A stretch of 47,192 nucleotides of DNA, taken from positions 1-47,192 of the forward strand of contig UQVC01000019.1 of NCBI GenBank assembly GCA_900544395.1. The letters are read 5' to 3'. This document shows, piece by piece, positions 32,799 to 41,702 of the stretch. The DNA is from an uncultured Ruminococcus sp. GTDB taxonomy: Bacteria; Bacillota; Clostridia; Lachnospirales; Lachnospiraceae. Every line of letters begins with the position of its first letter. Positions within the stretch are counted from its first letter, which is position 1. The notes under the pieces were generated by a model. That model ran no database searches, was not told where the DNA came from, and worked only from the letters and a program-made list of their open reading frames with translations. The position numbers and the translations under genes were made by a program.

Positions 32799-34109
32799 AT
32801 GGATTTCAAAAAAATCAAAGAAGCCGCACAAAACTATGAAGCAGATATGACAAAATTTCTCAGAGATATCGTAAAGTTTCCCGGTGAAAGCTGTGGAGAG
32901 AAAGATCACATTGACCGAATCGCCGAAGAAATGAGAAAACTGGATTTCGACAAAGTCGAGATCGACCCACAGGGAAATGTACTTGGATACATGGGAACCG
33001 GAGAAAAGATCATCGGATTTGACGCACACATTGACACCGTTGGGATCGGAAACCGGGATAACTGGGAATTTGACCCTTACGAAGGATTTGAATCGGATAC
33101 AGAAATCGGAGGACGTGGTACTTCCGACCAGCTCGGCGGTATCGTCTCTGCTGTGTACGGTGCAAAGATCATGAAGGATCTTGGACTGTTAAGTGACAAA
33201 TATACCGTTCTTGTCACAGGAACCGTTCAGGAGGAAGACTGTGACGGACTCTGCTGGCAGTATATCATCAATGAAGATAAGGTTCGCCCGGAATTTGTCA
33301 TTTCTACCGAGCCAACGGACGGCGGTATCTACCGCGGACAGAGAGGACGTATGGAGATCCGTGTGGATGTCAAAGGGGTTTCCTGCCATGGTTCTGCCCC
33401 GGAGCGTGGGGACAATGCGATCTATAAGATGGCAGATATCCTGCAGGATGTGCGTGCACTCAATGAAAACGATGCCAAAGACACCACAAAGATCAAAGGT
33501 CTGGTAAAAATGCTGGATGAAAAATACAATCCAGAATGGGAAGAAGCAAGATTCTTAGGACGCGGTACTGTCACCACTTCCGAAATCTTCTTCACATCCC
33601 CAAGCCGCTGTGCAGTCGCAGATTCCTGCTCTGTTTCTCTGGATCGCCGGATGACTGCCGGAGAGACATGGGAAAGCTGTCTGGATGAGATCCGCGCACT
33701 TCCAAGCGTTCAGAAATATGGAGACGATGTGACTGTTTCCATGTACAACTATGACAGACCTTCCTACACCGGACTGGTATATCCGATCGAATGTTACTTC
33801 CCGACCTGGGTCATTCCAAAAGACCACAAGGTGACAAAAGCTCTGGAAGAAGCCTACAAAGGACTCTACGGAGAAGAGCGGATCGGAACTGCTGAGACGG
33901 TTGAAATGAGAAAGGCACGTCCACTGACAGACAAATGGACCTTCTCTACAAACGGTGTTTCTATTATGGGAAGAAACGGCATCCCTTGTATCGGATTCGG
34001 ACCTGGAGCAGAGGCACAGGCTCATGCACCAAATGAAAAAACATGGAAAGCCGATCTGGTTGTATGTGCCGCTGTCTATGCCGCACTGCCAACCTTATAT
34101 TGCAAATAA
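32799..34109 (+). CDS. ygeY: YgeY-type M20 metallopeptidase/deacylase
   Basis: The start at 32799 (MDFKKIKEAAQNYE) follows CAAGGAGGATTTCAAC. The 436-residue protein is an M20/ArgE/DapE-like zinc hydrolase: metal site in FDAHIDTVG, GRGTSDQLGG, GTVQEEDCDG with the catalytic Glu, STEPTD and a C-terminal GFGPGAEAQAHAPNE His. YgeY is a conserved member of the purine catabolic set; the substrate is not established, probably a carbamoyl- or ureido-type amide intermediate. It is followed by a strong terminator that separates it from ygeW. Confidence 0.9.
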   Translation: MDFKKIKEAAQNYEADMTKFLRDIVKFPGESCGEKDHIDRIAEEMRKLDFDKVEIDPQGNVLGYMGTGEKIIGFDAHIDTVGIGNRDNWEFDPYEGFESDTEIGGRGTSDQLGGIVSAVYGAKIMKDLGLLSDKYTVLVTGTVQEEDCDGLCWQYIINEDKVRPEFVISTEPTDGGIYRGQRGRMEIRVDVKGVSCHGSAPERGDNAIYKMADILQDVRALNENDAKDTTKIKGLVKMLDEKYNPEWEEARFLGRGTVTTSEIFFTSPSRCAVADSCSVSLDRRMTAGETWESCLDEIRALPSVQKYGDDVTVSMYNYDRPSYTGLVYPIECYFPTWVIPKDHKVTKALEEAYKGLYGEERIGTAETVEMRKARPLTDKWTFSTNGVSIMGRNGIPCIGFGPGAEAQAHAPNEKTWKADLVVCAAVYAALPTLYCK

Positions 34110-34130
34110 TTCAATATCAGAATCGAATGT

Positions 34131-34192
34131 CTGTGCCGTTTTCTGGCACGGAACCTCCCTTCCGGGCAGAAAACGGCACAGCTTTCTTTTTT
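34131..34192 (+). terminator. Strong terminator between ygeY and ygeW
   Basis: A perfect 15-base stem (CTGTGCCGTTTTCTG with CAGAAAACGGCACAG) with a 21-base loop is followed by CTTTCTTTTTT. ygeW may be read through at lower level or from its own promoter in 34193-34243. A short CAGGC-AAA-GCCTG hairpin lies at 34210-34222, immediately before the GGAGG of ygeW. Confidence 0.85.
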
Positions 34193-34243
34193 AAACAACG
34201 TAAAATCTACAGGCAAAGCCTGCATATATGGAGGACTTATACT

Positions 34244-35437
34244 ATGAAAACATTACAGGATTATATCGACAAACTGAACTCTCTGAACTTTAAAGACATG
34301 TACAATTCTGATTTCTTCCTGACATGGGAAAAGACAGATGAAGAGCTGGAAGCTGTATTTACACTGGCAGACGCGCTCCGCTTTATGAGAGAAAACAACA
34401 TTTCTACAAAAGTATTTGAAAGCGGACTTGGAATTTCTTTATTCCGCGACAACTCTACACGTACTCGTTTTTCTTTTGCATCTGCATGTAATCTTCTGGG
34501 ATTGGAAGTGCAGGATCTGGACGAAGGAAAATCTCAGATCGCACATGGAGAGACTGTCCGCGAAACAGCCAACATGATCTCCTTCATGGCTGATGTGATC
34601 GGAATCCGCGACGATATGTATATCGGAAAAGGAAACGCTTATATGCACGAGGTCGTAGATGCTGTCACAGAAGGCCACAAAGACGGCATCCTTCAGCAGA
34701 AACCAACACTGGTCAATCTGCAGTGTGACATCGATCATCCGACACAGGCCATGGCAGATATGCTCCATATCATCCATGAATTTGGCGGAGTAGAGAACTT
34801 AAAAGGCAAGAAGATCGCCATGTCATGGGCATACTCCCCATCTTACGGAAAACCACTTTCTGTTCCACAGGGAATCATCGGACTGATGACACGTTTTGGA
34901 ATGGATGTTGTTCTCGCTCATCCGGAAGGATATGAAGTATTCCCGGAAGTTGAAGCCGTTGCCGCAGAAAATGCCAAAAAATCCGGCGGTACTTTCACTA
35001 AGACCAACAACATGGCAGAAGCTTTCAAAGATGCAGATATCGTATATCCAAAGAGCTGGGCTCCATTTGCCGCTATGGAAAAACGTACAGAATTATATGG
35101 AAACGGAGACTTTGAAGGAATCGATGCGCTGGAAAAAGAGCTGCTTGCACAGAATGCAGAGCACAAAGACTGGGCTTGTACTGAAGAACTGATGAAGACA
35201 ACAAAAGACGGAAAAGCACTTTACCTGCACTGTCTGCCTGCAGATATCACAGGTGTCAGCTGCGAATCCGGTGAAGTAGATGCCAGCGTATTCGACCGTT
35301 ACAGAACACCACTTTACAAAGAAGCAAGCTACAAACCATACATCATCGCCGCAATGATCTTCCTTGCAAAATTTGCAGATCCTGCAGATATCTTGAAAAA
35401 ACTGGAAGAGAAATCCACACCTAGAGTTTTTGAGTAA
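34244..35437 (+). CDS. ygeW: YgeW knotted carbamoyltransferase
   Basis: The start at 34244 (MKTLQDYIDKLNSLNF) follows ATGGAGGACTTATACT; a longer open frame upstream crosses the terminator and is not coding. The 397-residue protein is an aspartate/ornithine-carbamoyltransferase homologue with the carbamoyl-phosphate loop FRDNSTRTRFSFASA, the DIDHPTQAMADML block and HCLPADITG. YgeW belongs to the uncharacterised 'UTC' group of knotted transcarbamylases. In the purine pathway it may transfer the carbamoyl group of an intermediate to phosphate, giving carbamoyl phosphate for the adjacent carbamate kinase. Confidence 0.93.
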   Translation: MKTLQDYIDKLNSLNFKDMYNSDFFLTWEKTDEELEAVFTLADALRFMRENNISTKVFESGLGISLFRDNSTRTRFSFASACNLLGLEVQDLDEGKSQIAHGETVRETANMISFMADVIGIRDDMYIGKGNAYMHEVVDAVTEGHKDGILQQKPTLVNLQCDIDHPTQAMADMLHIIHEFGGVENLKGKKIAMSWAYSPSYGKPLSVPQGIIGLMTRFGMDVVLAHPEGYEVFPEVEAVAAENAKKSGGTFTKTNNMAEAFKDADIVYPKSWAPFAAMEKRTELYGNGDFEGIDALEKELLAQNAEHKDWACTEELMKTTKDGKALYLHCLPADITGVSCESGEVDASVFDRYRTPLYKEASYKPYIIAAMIFLAKFADPADILKKLEEKSTPRVFE

Positions 35438-35493
35438 AATCTGCTATACTAAGACGCGATGCGAATTGATTTTATTTTAGGAGGGATTACATT

Positions 35494-35877
35494 ATGCTGA
35501 AATATGTAGACACTAAAAATGCTCCGGCTGCGATCGGACCATATTCTCAGGGGATCATCTGCAATGGAATGGCATTTTTTTCCGGTCAGATCCCGCTTTC
35601 TCCAGAGACAGGAGAAGTAGTCGGAACTACAATTGAAGAACAGACCGAACAGGTCATGGCAAACATCAAAGCGCTTCTGGAAAGCCAGAACGCGGACTTT
35701 ACCGATGTCGTAAAAACAACCTGTTTTCTTGCAGACATGAAAGATTTTGCTGCATTCAATGAAATCTATGCAAAATACTTTACAGGAAAACCTGCGCGCT
35801 CCTGTGTTGCAGTCAAAGACCTGCCAAAAGGAGTGTTATGTGAGGTAGAAACAATCGCATCAGTCGGGGAGGAATAA
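35494..35877 (+). CDS. ridA: RidA enamine/imine deaminase
   Basis: A 127-residue RidA/YjgF/TdcF protein with APAAIGPYSQGI, GMAFFSGQIPLSPETGEVVG, TCFLADMKDFAAFNEIYAKYF and the conserved substrate-binding Arg in PARSCVAV with the C-terminal Glu of EVETIASV. It hydrolyses 2-aminoacrylate and related imines. Presence in this operon fits the YgeX reaction, which makes aminoacrylate. The ribosome-binding site is AGGAGGGATTACATT. It ends three bases before the carbamate kinase start. Confidence 0.95.
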   Translation: MLKYVDTKNAPAAIGPYSQGIICNGMAFFSGQIPLSPETGEVVGTTIEEQTEQVMANIKALLESQNADFTDVVKTTCFLADMKDFAAFNEIYAKYFTGKPARSCVAVKDLPKGVLCEVETIASVGEE

Positions 35878-35879
35878 AA

Positions 35880-36824
35880 ATGGCAAGGAAAAAACGAATT
35901 GTCATTGCCTTGGGCGGAAACGCCCTGGGCAACACCCTTCCCGAACAGATGGCAGCGGTAAAAATTACAGCCCGCGCCATTGTCGATCTCATCGAGGAAG
36001 GTTGTGAAGTCGTTGTGGCACACGGAAACGGCCCTCAGGTCGGAATGGTCAACAACGCCATGCTCGCCTTGACCCATGAAGATGCACAGCAGCCAAATAC
36101 CCCTCTTTCTGTCTGTGTTGCCATGAGTCAGGCTTATATCGGTTATGATCTTCAGAATGCGTTAAGAGAAGAGCTTCTGAATCGAAATATCACAGATATC
36201 CCGGTTGCAACCATGATCACACAGGTACGGGTCGATGAAGATGATCCTGCATTTTCCAGCCCTTCTAAACCAATCGGACGCTTTCTCACCAAAGAGCAGG
36301 CAGATGAAATGGCTCAAAAATATGATTATATCATGAAGGAAGATGCCGGAAGAGGATATCGGCGCGTGGTCGCTTCTCCAAAGCCAAAAGAAATCATTGA
36401 GATCGGCACCATCCGTACTATGGTAGATTCCGGAGATCTTGTCATTGCCTGTGGAGGCGGCGGAATCCCCGTAACCCGTCAGGGCAATCACTTAAAAGGA
36501 GCCAGCGCTGTGATCGACAAAGATTTCGCCAGCGCTCTGCTTGCCAAGGAACTGGATGCTGATTTCCTAATCATCCTGACTGCGGTAGAAAAAGCAGCCA
36601 TTCATTATGGCACGCCAGAACAGACCTGGCTGAACGATATTACCGTCCGGGAAGCAAGGCAGTATATTGAAGAAGGACACTTTGCTCCGGGCTCTATGCT
36701 TCCTAAAATGCAGGCTGCGGTAGAATTTGCAGAATCCGCACCTGGCAGACAATCTTTGATCACACTACTTGAAAAAGCCAGAGATGGAATTCAGGGACTT
36801 ACAGGAACCCGTATCCATCTATAA
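35880..36824 (+). CDS. arcC: Carbamate kinase (YqeA/ArcC)
   Basis: The 314-residue kinase starts MARKKRIVIALGGNALG and shows VVVAHGNGPQVGMV, the EDAGRGYRRVVASPKPKEI region, VIACGGGGIPV and VIDKDFASALLAKELDADFLIILTAV-type motifs of carbamate kinase. It converts carbamoyl phosphate and ADP to ATP, carbon dioxide and ammonia, the energy-yielding end step of this pathway. In E. coli the paralogous yqeA lies in the same purine region. It is coupled to ridA (GGGAGGAATAAAA then ATG). Confidence 0.95.
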   Translation: MARKKRIVIALGGNALGNTLPEQMAAVKITARAIVDLIEEGCEVVVAHGNGPQVGMVNNAMLALTHEDAQQPNTPLSVCVAMSQAYIGYDLQNALREELLNRNITDIPVATMITQVRVDEDDPAFSSPSKPIGRFLTKEQADEMAQKYDYIMKEDAGRGYRRVVASPKPKEIIEIGTIRTMVDSGDLVIACGGGGIPVTRQGNHLKGASAVIDKDFASALLAKELDADFLIILTAVEKAAIHYGTPEQTWLNDITVREARQYIEEGHFAPGSMLPKMQAAVEFAESAPGRQSLITLLEKARDGIQGLTGTRIHL

Positions 36825-36845
36825 CAAAGGGGGATACCTTATTTT

Positions 36846-38180
36846 ATGAAACATCATGAGACAACACGATCTACACTTTTTGACTTGAACGGAATTCCCA
36901 ACATCAAACAGGCGGCTCCTCTTGCCCTCCAGCATGTAGTCGCTATGATCGTCGGCTGTGTAACGCCTGCGATCATTGTATCCGGTGTGGCGGGACTTTC
37001 TGAAGCAGATTCCGTCATTTTAATCCAGGCAGCGCTTGTCACATCTGCACTTGCCACTCTGCTTCAATTGTTTCCGTTTATAAAAACCCGATATTTTGCC
37101 ATCGGTTCCGGACTTCCAGTCATTATGGGAATCAGTTTTGCCTATGTTCCCAGTATGCAGTCCATTGCAGAAGAATACGATGTAGCTACCATTCTGGGAG
37201 CGACGATCGCAGGTGGTATTGTGGCTGTTCTCGTGGGTCTTTTTATTCGGAAGATCCGCAGATTTTTTCCGCCATTGATTACCGGAACTGTTGTATTTAC
37301 CATCGGACTCTCCCTTTATCCAACTGCCATTAATTACATGGCCGGCGGTACTGGAAGTGAAGATTACGGTTCCTGGCAAAACTGGCTGGTTGCACTCCTG
37401 ACTTTGACGCTTGTAACGGTTTTAAATCATTTCGGAAAAGGAATCTGGAAGCTTGCTTCCATTTTGATCGGCATGATCGGCGGGTATCTCATTGCCTTGT
37501 TCTTTGGAATGGTAGACTTTTCTCCCATCCAAAACGCCGCACTTTTCCAGGTACCAAGTCCGCTGCACTTTGGCGTTCGTTTTGAACCTTCTGCCTGCAT
37601 CGCAATCGGTTTATTATTTGCGATCAACTCCATCCAGGCAATCGGTGACTTTTCAGCGACAACCAGCGGCGGTATGAATCGTATGCCGACAGACCAGGAG
37701 CTTCAGGGAGGAATCGTGGGGTATGGAATTTCCAATATCCTGTTTTCTTTCCTTGGCGGACTTCCAACTGCTACATACAGTCAAAACGTAGGAATTGTCG
37801 CAACTACTAAGGTCATCAACCGCTGCGTACTCGGAGGTGCGGCACTGATTCTTCTGTTTGCCGGACTGATTCCGAAGTTTTCATCACTTTTGACTACCAT
37901 TCCGTACTGTGTACTTGGTGGAGCGACAGTTTCTGTATTTGCATCCATCGCCATGACCGGAATGAAGCTCATTACTTCCCAGAATATGACATTCCGCAAC
38001 ACCTCTATCGTAGGTCTTGCAGCAGCTCTGGGAATGGGTATCTCTCAGTCAAGCGCAGCACTGGCAAGTTTTCCAGACTGGTTCGTAATGATCTTCGGAA
38101 AATCTCCGGTAGTTGTTGCGACTCTGATCGCAGTGATCTTAAACATCATCCTTCCAAAGGATAAAGAAGAGACAAATTGA
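36846..38180 (+). CDS. NCS2 family purine (xanthine/urate) permease
   Basis: A 444-residue protein with 14 predicted membrane segments and the NCS2 motifs (YFAIGSGLPVIMGISFAYVP, NSIQAIGDFSATTSGGMNR, GLPTATYSQNVGIVATTKVINR). Family members import xanthine, urate or uracil with protons; those of the UacT/XanP/PucJ group are placed in purine clusters. Its position at the end of the catabolic operon, 21 bases after the carbamate kinase, suggests urate or xanthine uptake. Not every substrate-defining residue can be checked by eye. Confidence 0.9.
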   Translation: MKHHETTRSTLFDLNGIPNIKQAAPLALQHVVAMIVGCVTPAIIVSGVAGLSEADSVILIQAALVTSALATLLQLFPFIKTRYFAIGSGLPVIMGISFAYVPSMQSIAEEYDVATILGATIAGGIVAVLVGLFIRKIRRFFPPLITGTVVFTIGLSLYPTAINYMAGGTGSEDYGSWQNWLVALLTLTLVTVLNHFGKGIWKLASILIGMIGGYLIALFFGMVDFSPIQNAALFQVPSPLHFGVRFEPSACIAIGLLFAINSIQAIGDFSATTSGGMNRMPTDQELQGGIVGYGISNILFSFLGGLPTATYSQNVGIVATTKVINRCVLGGAALILLFAGLIPKFSSLLTTIPYCVLGGATVSVFASIAMTGMKLITSQNMTFRNTSIVGLAAALGMGISQSSAALASFPDWFVMIFGKSPVVVATLIAVILNIILPKDKEETN

Positions 38181-38216
38181 CCTTTTACGTATCTTGGATA
38201 CTCTTTCTTATATAGC

Positions 38217-38256
38217 AAAAATGTTCCTGCAGGATTTTCCTGTCAGGAACATTTTT
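38217..38256. terminator. Bidirectional terminator between the purine operon and the sucrose operon
   Basis: Perfect 13-base arms AAAAATGTTCCTG and CAGGAACATTTTT around a 14-base loop, with T-runs on both strands. Confidence 0.85.
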
Positions 38257-38260
38257 GTAC

Positions 38261-39667
38261 TCACAGCTCCCAGAATGTAATCTCTGCGCCTGGAGCTTCT
38301 GTTTTTATGGCATATTCTTTTGGATAATATCTTGTAGAAAACACCGCTTCTCCATCATTGAGAAACACTTCCACAGAGGAAACATCTGCCAGGATCCTGA
38401 CATTCTTAAGTGTTTCTGTTTTCCAGAAACGAATACTTCTTCCTGCTGAAACCGAAGATTTTTCCTGATCCATAAATTTCATCTCAAATCTTCCATTCTC
38501 ATAAGACAGAATCAACTCATTTGCCAACACCGCCTGAAACTGATTTTCTGCGATTCCTTCTACTTCAACTTCAAATACTTTCGTATCTTTTTTCTCCAGA
38601 ATGGATCCCGTCTTCTCTTCCTCTTTTCTCAGATCCTGCAATTCCCGAATTGGTTTCTGGATCACTTTTCCTTCTTTTATGGATATCTCCCTTGGAAATG
38701 TAAAACAATGCTGCCATCCATCCTGTACTGTCAGATTTGTATATTCTTCGCAGTCTGGCATTCCCATCCAACTGATGTGAATCCGCCTTCCATCCTCACT
38801 TTCAAAACTTTGCGGTGCATAATAATCAAATCCATAATCCCAAAGTTGATAATCCGACAACGTACATTCAAAGCGAATATCCCCTTCCACCAGAAAATAT
38901 CCAGACTGATACACATTTCGTGAATCCCACATTCCGCCTTCCAGCCCCTGTACAGATACCGACAGAATTTTGCTTTCATCGATTTCAAAATAGTCCGGGC
39001 ACTCCCACATATATCCAAATCGCTCTTCTGTCTTTACATCATTTCTATATCTCCAATGCAGCTGATCTTCTGACTCAAATACCAGTACTTTTCCTTCATC
39101 ATTCTGTGTCCTTGCTCCCTGCACCATGTAGTACATCCCATTTTCTTTCCAGACCTTCGGATCCCTTACATGACAGGTCAGATCCTGGGGATAGTCACTG
39201 TTTCTCATCAGTTCTCGTTTTCTTCCAAACCGCTTCCCGTCTTCACTGACAACCAGAACTGTATTCGCTTCCCTGCCGGTACGGATATAATCAAACTCCC
39301 CATCTTCTAACTTTACATTCCCTGTATAATACAGATACATCTTCCCGTTTTCTACAAAGGCCGAACCGGAATACACCCCATGGCAATCAAACGGCTGATC
39401 CGGAAACAGGCTGACACCTTCATAATGCCATGTCAGCATATTATCGCTGGTATAATGCCCCCACATTTTCACCCCGCCATCGGCATTGAACGGAGAATAC
39501 TGAAAAAAGGCATGATATACTCCACGAAACTGACACAGTCCGTTTGGGTCATTGAGCCATCCTGTGGGGGGCATCAGATGTAATTTCTGACGGAATGGAT
39601 CCATTCCACCAGCCTGTGCTTCTACTGTTTTTGTCAACGCTTCCAAATCCCTTGTTAATGCATTCAT
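38261..39667 (-). CDS. scrB: Glycoside hydrolase family 32, sucrose-6-phosphate hydrolase/fructosidase
   Basis: A 468-residue GH32 enzyme with the nucleophile in GWLNDPNG (Asp40), the RDP motif in HVRDPKVW and the acid/base glutamate in MWECPDYFE. A C-terminal beta-sandwich follows, with the conserved DVSSVEVFLNDGE. There is no signal peptide, so it acts in the cytoplasm on the phosphorylated sugar delivered by the PTS gene upstream. Its start follows the PTS stop by 11 bases (AGGGAGAGAAG). Confidence 0.93.
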   Translation of the reverse strand: MNALTRDLEALTKTVEAQAGGMDPFRQKLHLMPPTGWLNDPNGLCQFRGVYHAFFQYSPFNADGGVKMWGHYTSDNMLTWHYEGVSLFPDQPFDCHGVYSGSAFVENGKMYLYYTGNVKLEDGEFDYIRTGREANTVLVVSEDGKRFGRKRELMRNSDYPQDLTCHVRDPKVWKENGMYYMVQGARTQNDEGKVLVFESEDQLHWRYRNDVKTEERFGYMWECPDYFEIDESKILSVSVQGLEGGMWDSRNVYQSGYFLVEGDIRFECTLSDYQLWDYGFDYYAPQSFESEDGRRIHISWMGMPDCEEYTNLTVQDGWQHCFTFPREISIKEGKVIQKPIRELQDLRKEEEKTGSILEKKDTKVFEVEVEGIAENQFQAVLANELILSYENGRFEMKFMDQEKSSVSAGRSIRFWKTETLKNVRILADVSSVEVFLNDGEAVFSTRYYPKEYAIKTEAPGAEITFWEL

Positions 39668-39678
39668 TCTTCTCTCCC

Positions 39679-41568
39679 TTATTTTTTACGAAGTATCATT
39701 AGGTTTTCTCCACAGGAAACCTGATCTGTTACTGTTTTTTCCACATCATAATCACAGGCATTGGTGAGAACTGTCATAATTGTTGTCTCATACCCTTCCT
39801 GTCTGATGACTTCCAGATCCATCTTCAGAAGAACATCCCCTTTATGAACCACTTCTCCCTCAGATACGCACTTCTGAAATCCTCTTCCTTTCAATTTCAC
39901 AGTATCGATGCCCACATGGATCAAAAGCTCTGCACCGGACGGTGTCGTCATACACACTGCATGGCCGGTATCATAGATGCTTAAAATCCTGCCGTCACAC
40001 GGCGCTGTCAAAACTCCCTGTTCCGGTTCTACCGCAACCGTTGTTCCAAGGATCTCCTGTGCAAATGTAGCATCTGAAATATCTGATGTCAAAATGACCG
40101 TTCCGGAAACGGGACTCCCTATACGCTCCTCGCTCACTGTCTCATACGGAGAAACCGGAAGTTCTTCTTTTTTCTCTTTTGGTTCTTCCTTTTTATCTTT
40201 ATAAAGAAGGAAGGAAACTACAAATGCCACGCTCACTGCAATAGCCATCTCGATCAGATATTGTACCGGCTGTTCCAGGCAAAGAAGAACCCCAAAAATT
40301 CCGGTCACTCCTGTTCCCTTTGCCCCCAGATGTACGACAGAGGCATACAATGCGCCACATCCTCCACCAATACATCCTGCAAGAAACGGTTTGAAAAAGC
40401 GAAGATTGACTCCAAAAATTGCCGGCTCTGTAATTCCCATAAATGCACTGAAAGAAGACGGAAGCGCCAATGCTTTGATCTTTTTATCTTTTGATTTGAT
40501 TCCCACTGCCAAGGCCGCTGCTCCCTGTGCCACATTGGCTGCGCTGGCCAGTGGCAGCCAGAATGTCAATCCATACTGTGCCAGCTGTCCCAGATCGATG
40601 GCTGTATACATCTGATGGATCCCGGTTACTACGGTCGGCGCATACAAACTTCCCATTACAAGACTGCCCAGTCCCAGCGGTAACGTCAGAAGCCACTGAA
40701 TACAATCCAAAACTGCATTTTCTGCCCATACAAAAACCGGACCGATTGCCGCCAATGTCAGATATCCTGTGATAAATACACTCAGTAACGGTGTCACAAA
40801 TAGATCAAACACTTCCGGGACCACTTTATGCAGCTTCTTCTCGATCACTGACAGCAGCCAGACTGCAATGATGATCGGGATCACATGTCCCTGGTATCCT
40901 ACCATATCAATATCGTACAGTCCGAAAAATACAGATTGTGTGGCCTGCACTCCTTCTGTAGCCACTGTATAAGCATTCTGCAAAGCCGGATTGATCATGA
41001 TCATTCCGATCACGGCTCCCAGATATGGATTCGCACCAAATACTTTTGCTGCTGAAAATGCGATCAAAATCTGCAAAAAAGTATACGCTGTATTGCTGAA
41101 CAGATTCGCAAATACGTACAAAGAACTCGTTGTATCAATGTGGATAAAATGATTTGCATTCATAAAGTCCAGAGAATTCATGATTCCCATCAAAAATCCA
41201 CTGGCTACAATCGCCGGAATGATCGGAACAAAAATGTCTCCCAACAGCTTAATGGCGCGCATAAACCAGTTCTGCTTCTGCACAGCCGCCTCTTTTGCTT
41301 CTGCTTTGGAACTTGCTGTAATCCCTGCAATCTCAATAAATGCGTCAAACACCTTGTTGACCGTTCCCGTTCCCAGAATAATCTGCAGCTGCCCCGATGC
41401 TTCAAAAACTCCTTTGACACCTTCCACATTCTCCAGCGCAGCCTTATCCGCTTTTTGATTGTCTGCGATCACCAGACGCAGCCGGGTCGCACAGTGCGCT
41501 GCGGAAATAATATTGCTGTTTCCCCCTATGTGATCCAAAATCTCCTGTGCGGTCTTTTTGTAATCCAT
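39679..41568 (-). CDS. scrA: PTS sucrose-type EIIBCA permease
   Basis: The start at 41568 (MDYKKTAQEILDHIG) has AAAGGGATGACAGT upstream; the frame opens at 41604 without a site. The 629-residue protein has EIIB (phosphorylated Cys26 in AHCATRLR), EIIC (about residues 95-455, ten membrane segments, VPIIPAIVASGFLMG and GITEPAIFGVNLR) and a fused glucose-type EIIA with His about residue 551 (LLIHVGIDTVKL). It belongs to the sucrose/beta-glucoside EII family and forms sucrose-6-phosphate during uptake. Operon with the GH32 gene, controlled by the LacI regulator upstream. Confidence 0.93.
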   Translation of the reverse strand: MDYKKTAQEILDHIGGNSNIISAAHCATRLRLVIADNQKADKAALENVEGVKGVFEASGQLQIILGTGTVNKVFDAFIEIAGITASSKAEAKEAAVQKQNWFMRAIKLLGDIFVPIIPAIVASGFLMGIMNSLDFMNANHFIHIDTTSSLYVFANLFSNTAYTFLQILIAFSAAKVFGANPYLGAVIGMIMINPALQNAYTVATEGVQATQSVFFGLYDIDMVGYQGHVIPIIIAVWLLSVIEKKLHKVVPEVFDLFVTPLLSVFITGYLTLAAIGPVFVWAENAVLDCIQWLLTLPLGLGSLVMGSLYAPTVVTGIHQMYTAIDLGQLAQYGLTFWLPLASAANVAQGAAALAVGIKSKDKKIKALALPSSFSAFMGITEPAIFGVNLRFFKPFLAGCIGGGCGALYASVVHLGAKGTGVTGIFGVLLCLEQPVQYLIEMAIAVSVAFVVSFLLYKDKKEEPKEKKEELPVSPYETVSEERIGSPVSGTVILTSDISDATFAQEILGTTVAVEPEQGVLTAPCDGRILSIYDTGHAVCMTTPSGAELLIHVGIDTVKLKGRGFQKCVSEGEVVHKGDVLLKMDLEVIRQEGYETTIMTVLTNACDYDVEKTVTDQVSCGENLMILRKK

Positions 41569-41589
41569 ACTGTCATCCCTTTCTTTTTG

Positions 41590-41620
41590 TGTAATCGATT
41601 TCATATCTTGTAAGATTATA
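41590..41620 (-). promoter_or_regulatory. Promoter and cre/LacI-type operator of the sucrose operon
   Basis: A TATAAT -10 box (41620-41615 on the minus strand) is followed by TGAAATCGATTACA (41603-41590), a perfect match to the cre consensus TGWAANCGNTNWCA. The site lies between the -10 and the ribosome-binding site, a roadblock position. It may be bound by CcpA and/or by the LacI-family regulator next door. Confidence 0.65.
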
Positions 41621-41626
41621 ATAATG

Positions 41627-41657
41627 AAAAAAATGCCATTTGTAAAGATGGCATTTT
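41627..41657 (-). terminator. Terminator between the LacI regulator and the PTS gene
   Basis: ATGGCATTTT pairs with AAAATGCCAT around an eight-base loop, followed on the minus strand by TTTTTTTCATT. It isolates the regulator transcript from the PTS-GH32 transcript. Confidence 0.7.
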
Positions 41658-41702
41658 CACTAATTTATATTCCGCTTTTTTGTCTATTTTTCCAGTAATC
41701 TT

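Noticed and set aside
34043..34243. N-terminal extension of ygeW to 34043
   Set aside because: The extension runs through the end of ygeY and a strong terminator; the ATG at 34244 has a GGAGG site and the normal family start.
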